A DNA stretch of 64,000 nucleotides from Phaseolus vulgaris (taxonomy: Eukaryota > Streptophyta > Magnoliopsida > Fabales > Fabaceae), in the NCBI RefSeq assembly GCF_000499845.2, contig NC_023758.2:16260671-16324670 (forward strand), read 5' to 3'. The first letter of the stretch is position 1. Each line of letters begins with the position of its first letter. The translations under genes and the position numbers were made by a program. A model generated the notes under the pieces. That model worked only from the letters and a program-made list of their open reading frames with translations, made no database searches and was not told the DNA's origin. This document shows positions 63,230-64,000 of this stretch, piece by piece.

Positions 63230-64000
63230 CTAGCTCCAAGGGCACGACCTTTCCATCAACAATATGGTGAGTGGAATCGCAGTTGGAAATGTCAATCCCC
63301 GGATTCGTGCAGACTGCTTGAGCCAAAGCTTCTTTGAACCCCCTCCTCGAAAGTACCCGCCATCTCCTGGATGAGGGCCTTTTTGTCCTTCTCTAGCTCC
63401 TCAATGGCGGCATCCCAGAGGCTACCTGCTTCTCCAAAGCCTCCTTTTCCACGCGAAGCCGACTGACCTCGACCTGTAGTTTGTCGTAGTCAGCCTGGAG
63501 AAGGCCCAGAGCTTTGGCCTGGGTGGCCATTTCCCCCTTTGTCCGCTCCATCTCGTCAGCCTGCTTACTGCAACGGTCCTTCAAGTCCTTTTGAACTTCT
63601 GCATCAGCTTTGACCAATTCTTGAAGGCCCGTTAACTGAACTTGGAGGGCGACTTCCCGAGTGTAAAAGTCAGCCTGGAGCTCCAATGCCTCTGCCAGTT
63701 GCCTCTCAGTTTCTGCTTTGGACTCTTGCGCCTGCTTCAGGGAGGTTTGGTAGGTTTCATTCTGGCATCCCAGGGTTTTCTTCTCCTCCAGAGCAGTCAC
63801 CTTTGTTTCCAAGGCCTGGAGAGTTTGAGTTTGTAAGGCAGCGTTCCTGACCTGGGCGCGCCATTCAAGGGCCACCGCCAAGAAGGCCCCCAAGTAGAAA
63901 GGCATGCCTTCCTTCCTGTCGGTGCCCTCTGGCAGAGTCCCGCCACTGAAGCCCCTCATTAGATGCATGATTGGAGGAGGGATGGCGATGAAATCGGGGG
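63230..64000 (-). pseudogene. Coiled-coil antisense ORF, C-terminal part, runs off the right edge
   Basis: On minus from 63968: LGAFLAVALEWRAQVRNAAL, then about 130 residues of heptad-type coiled coil (LQALETKVTALEEKK, EAEVQ-like VQKDLKDRCSKQADEMER, LQVEVSRLRVEKEALEKQ). A frame change near 63425 ends the open part at 63393. Beyond it another frame gives FKEALAQAVCTNPGIDIS and HHIVDGKVVPLELDD-stop near 63230. That end resembles the E2 aORF end (YHEVVDGKLIPPAP), so it is the coiled-coil half of an aORF. Here it lies upstream of the aORF at 60916-61881 instead of being fused to its C-terminus. Confidence 0.65.

Larger units (their letters stand above)
53748..64000 (+). mobile_element. Tat-type Ty3/gypsy element C, partial (3' LTR right of the window)
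   Basis: LTR (53748-54948), primer site, gag, protease, RT, RNase H, second RNase H, integrase (to 60461), then antisense ORF modules on minus. Same family as element A (same LTR ends, same primer site, proteins alike along their whole length). It has a long open RT-to-integrase frame, but gag-protease-RT is broken by three nonsense codons and two frameshifts. No TG...CA LTR end is found up to 64000. Confidence 0.88.

Noticed and set aside
53748..64000. Endogenous pararetrovirus (caulimovirus-like) origin for the RT-bearing sequences
   Set aside because: LTRs, target duplications, integrase with D-D-E and the Tat-type second RNase H all fit LTR retrotransposons; no movement-protein sequence is seen.
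1..64000. tRNA or rRNA genes
   Set aside because: No cloverleaf-type sequence or rRNA block was recognised; the tRNA-like strings are primer binding sites beside LTRs.

Overview
This window is plant nuclear DNA made almost entirely of nested LTR retrotransposons. No rRNA, tRNA, CRISPR or intact host gene is visible. The families present (Tat-type Ty3/gypsy with a second RNase H and an antisense gene, SIRE/Maximus-like Ty1/copia with many AACCGGTTGTTT-type motifs in the LTR, Athila-like remnants and GAG-only elements) suggest a legume, probably of the bean/cowpea/soybean group. That assignment rests on style of sequence, not on a host gene.

Layout from left to right. 1-8810: Tat element A on the minus strand, cut by the window edge, with a decayed gag-pol, one LTR and an antisense ORF (aORF) on plus. 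8811-12561: Athila-like remnants broken by a decayed copia gag-protease. 12562-16356: fragments of a Ty3/gypsy 'B-type' element on plus, including an integrase gene split by a perfect solo LTR. 16357-22893: a minus-strand GAG-protease element without RT or integrase, arranged LTR-core-LTR-partial core. 22894-24900: LTRs of a third related family and a LINE tail. 24900-26780: low-copy AT-rich sequence holding two exons of a dead TGA-type bZIP gene. 26782-38106: an older LTR containing a solo copia LTR (target duplication CACAC), which contains a whole Tat element (element E2, 28086-37558, duplication GTGTT). 38107-48055: a decayed gag split by an array of three LTRs and two cores (38699-47036, duplication GGATG). 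48256-52237: a copia element on minus with part of its pol replaced by a Tat LTR. 52238-53747: start of a B-type element. 53748-64000: Tat element C on plus, the same family as element A, running off the right edge.

The Tat elements carry gag, aspartic protease, RT, RNase H, a second (archaeal-type) RNase H, zinc-binding integrase, and on the opposite strand a spliced gene with its own G-box-rich upstream region. E2 has lost RT and both RNase H domains by an in-frame deletion, yet has nearly identical LTRs and an uninterrupted 707-residue antisense product, so it must have moved recently using enzymes from another element.

The most unusual structures are the two independent multi-LTR arrays of GAG-only elements, in opposite orientations. 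One is flanked by a perfect 5-bp target duplication. Other notable items are the intron-bearing antisense gene, the U3-encoded protein tail conserved among B-type LTRs, and the TGA bZIP exon pair. LTR ends, target duplications and splice junctions were read directly from the sequence. Family names come from recognised motifs and have not been searched against a database.
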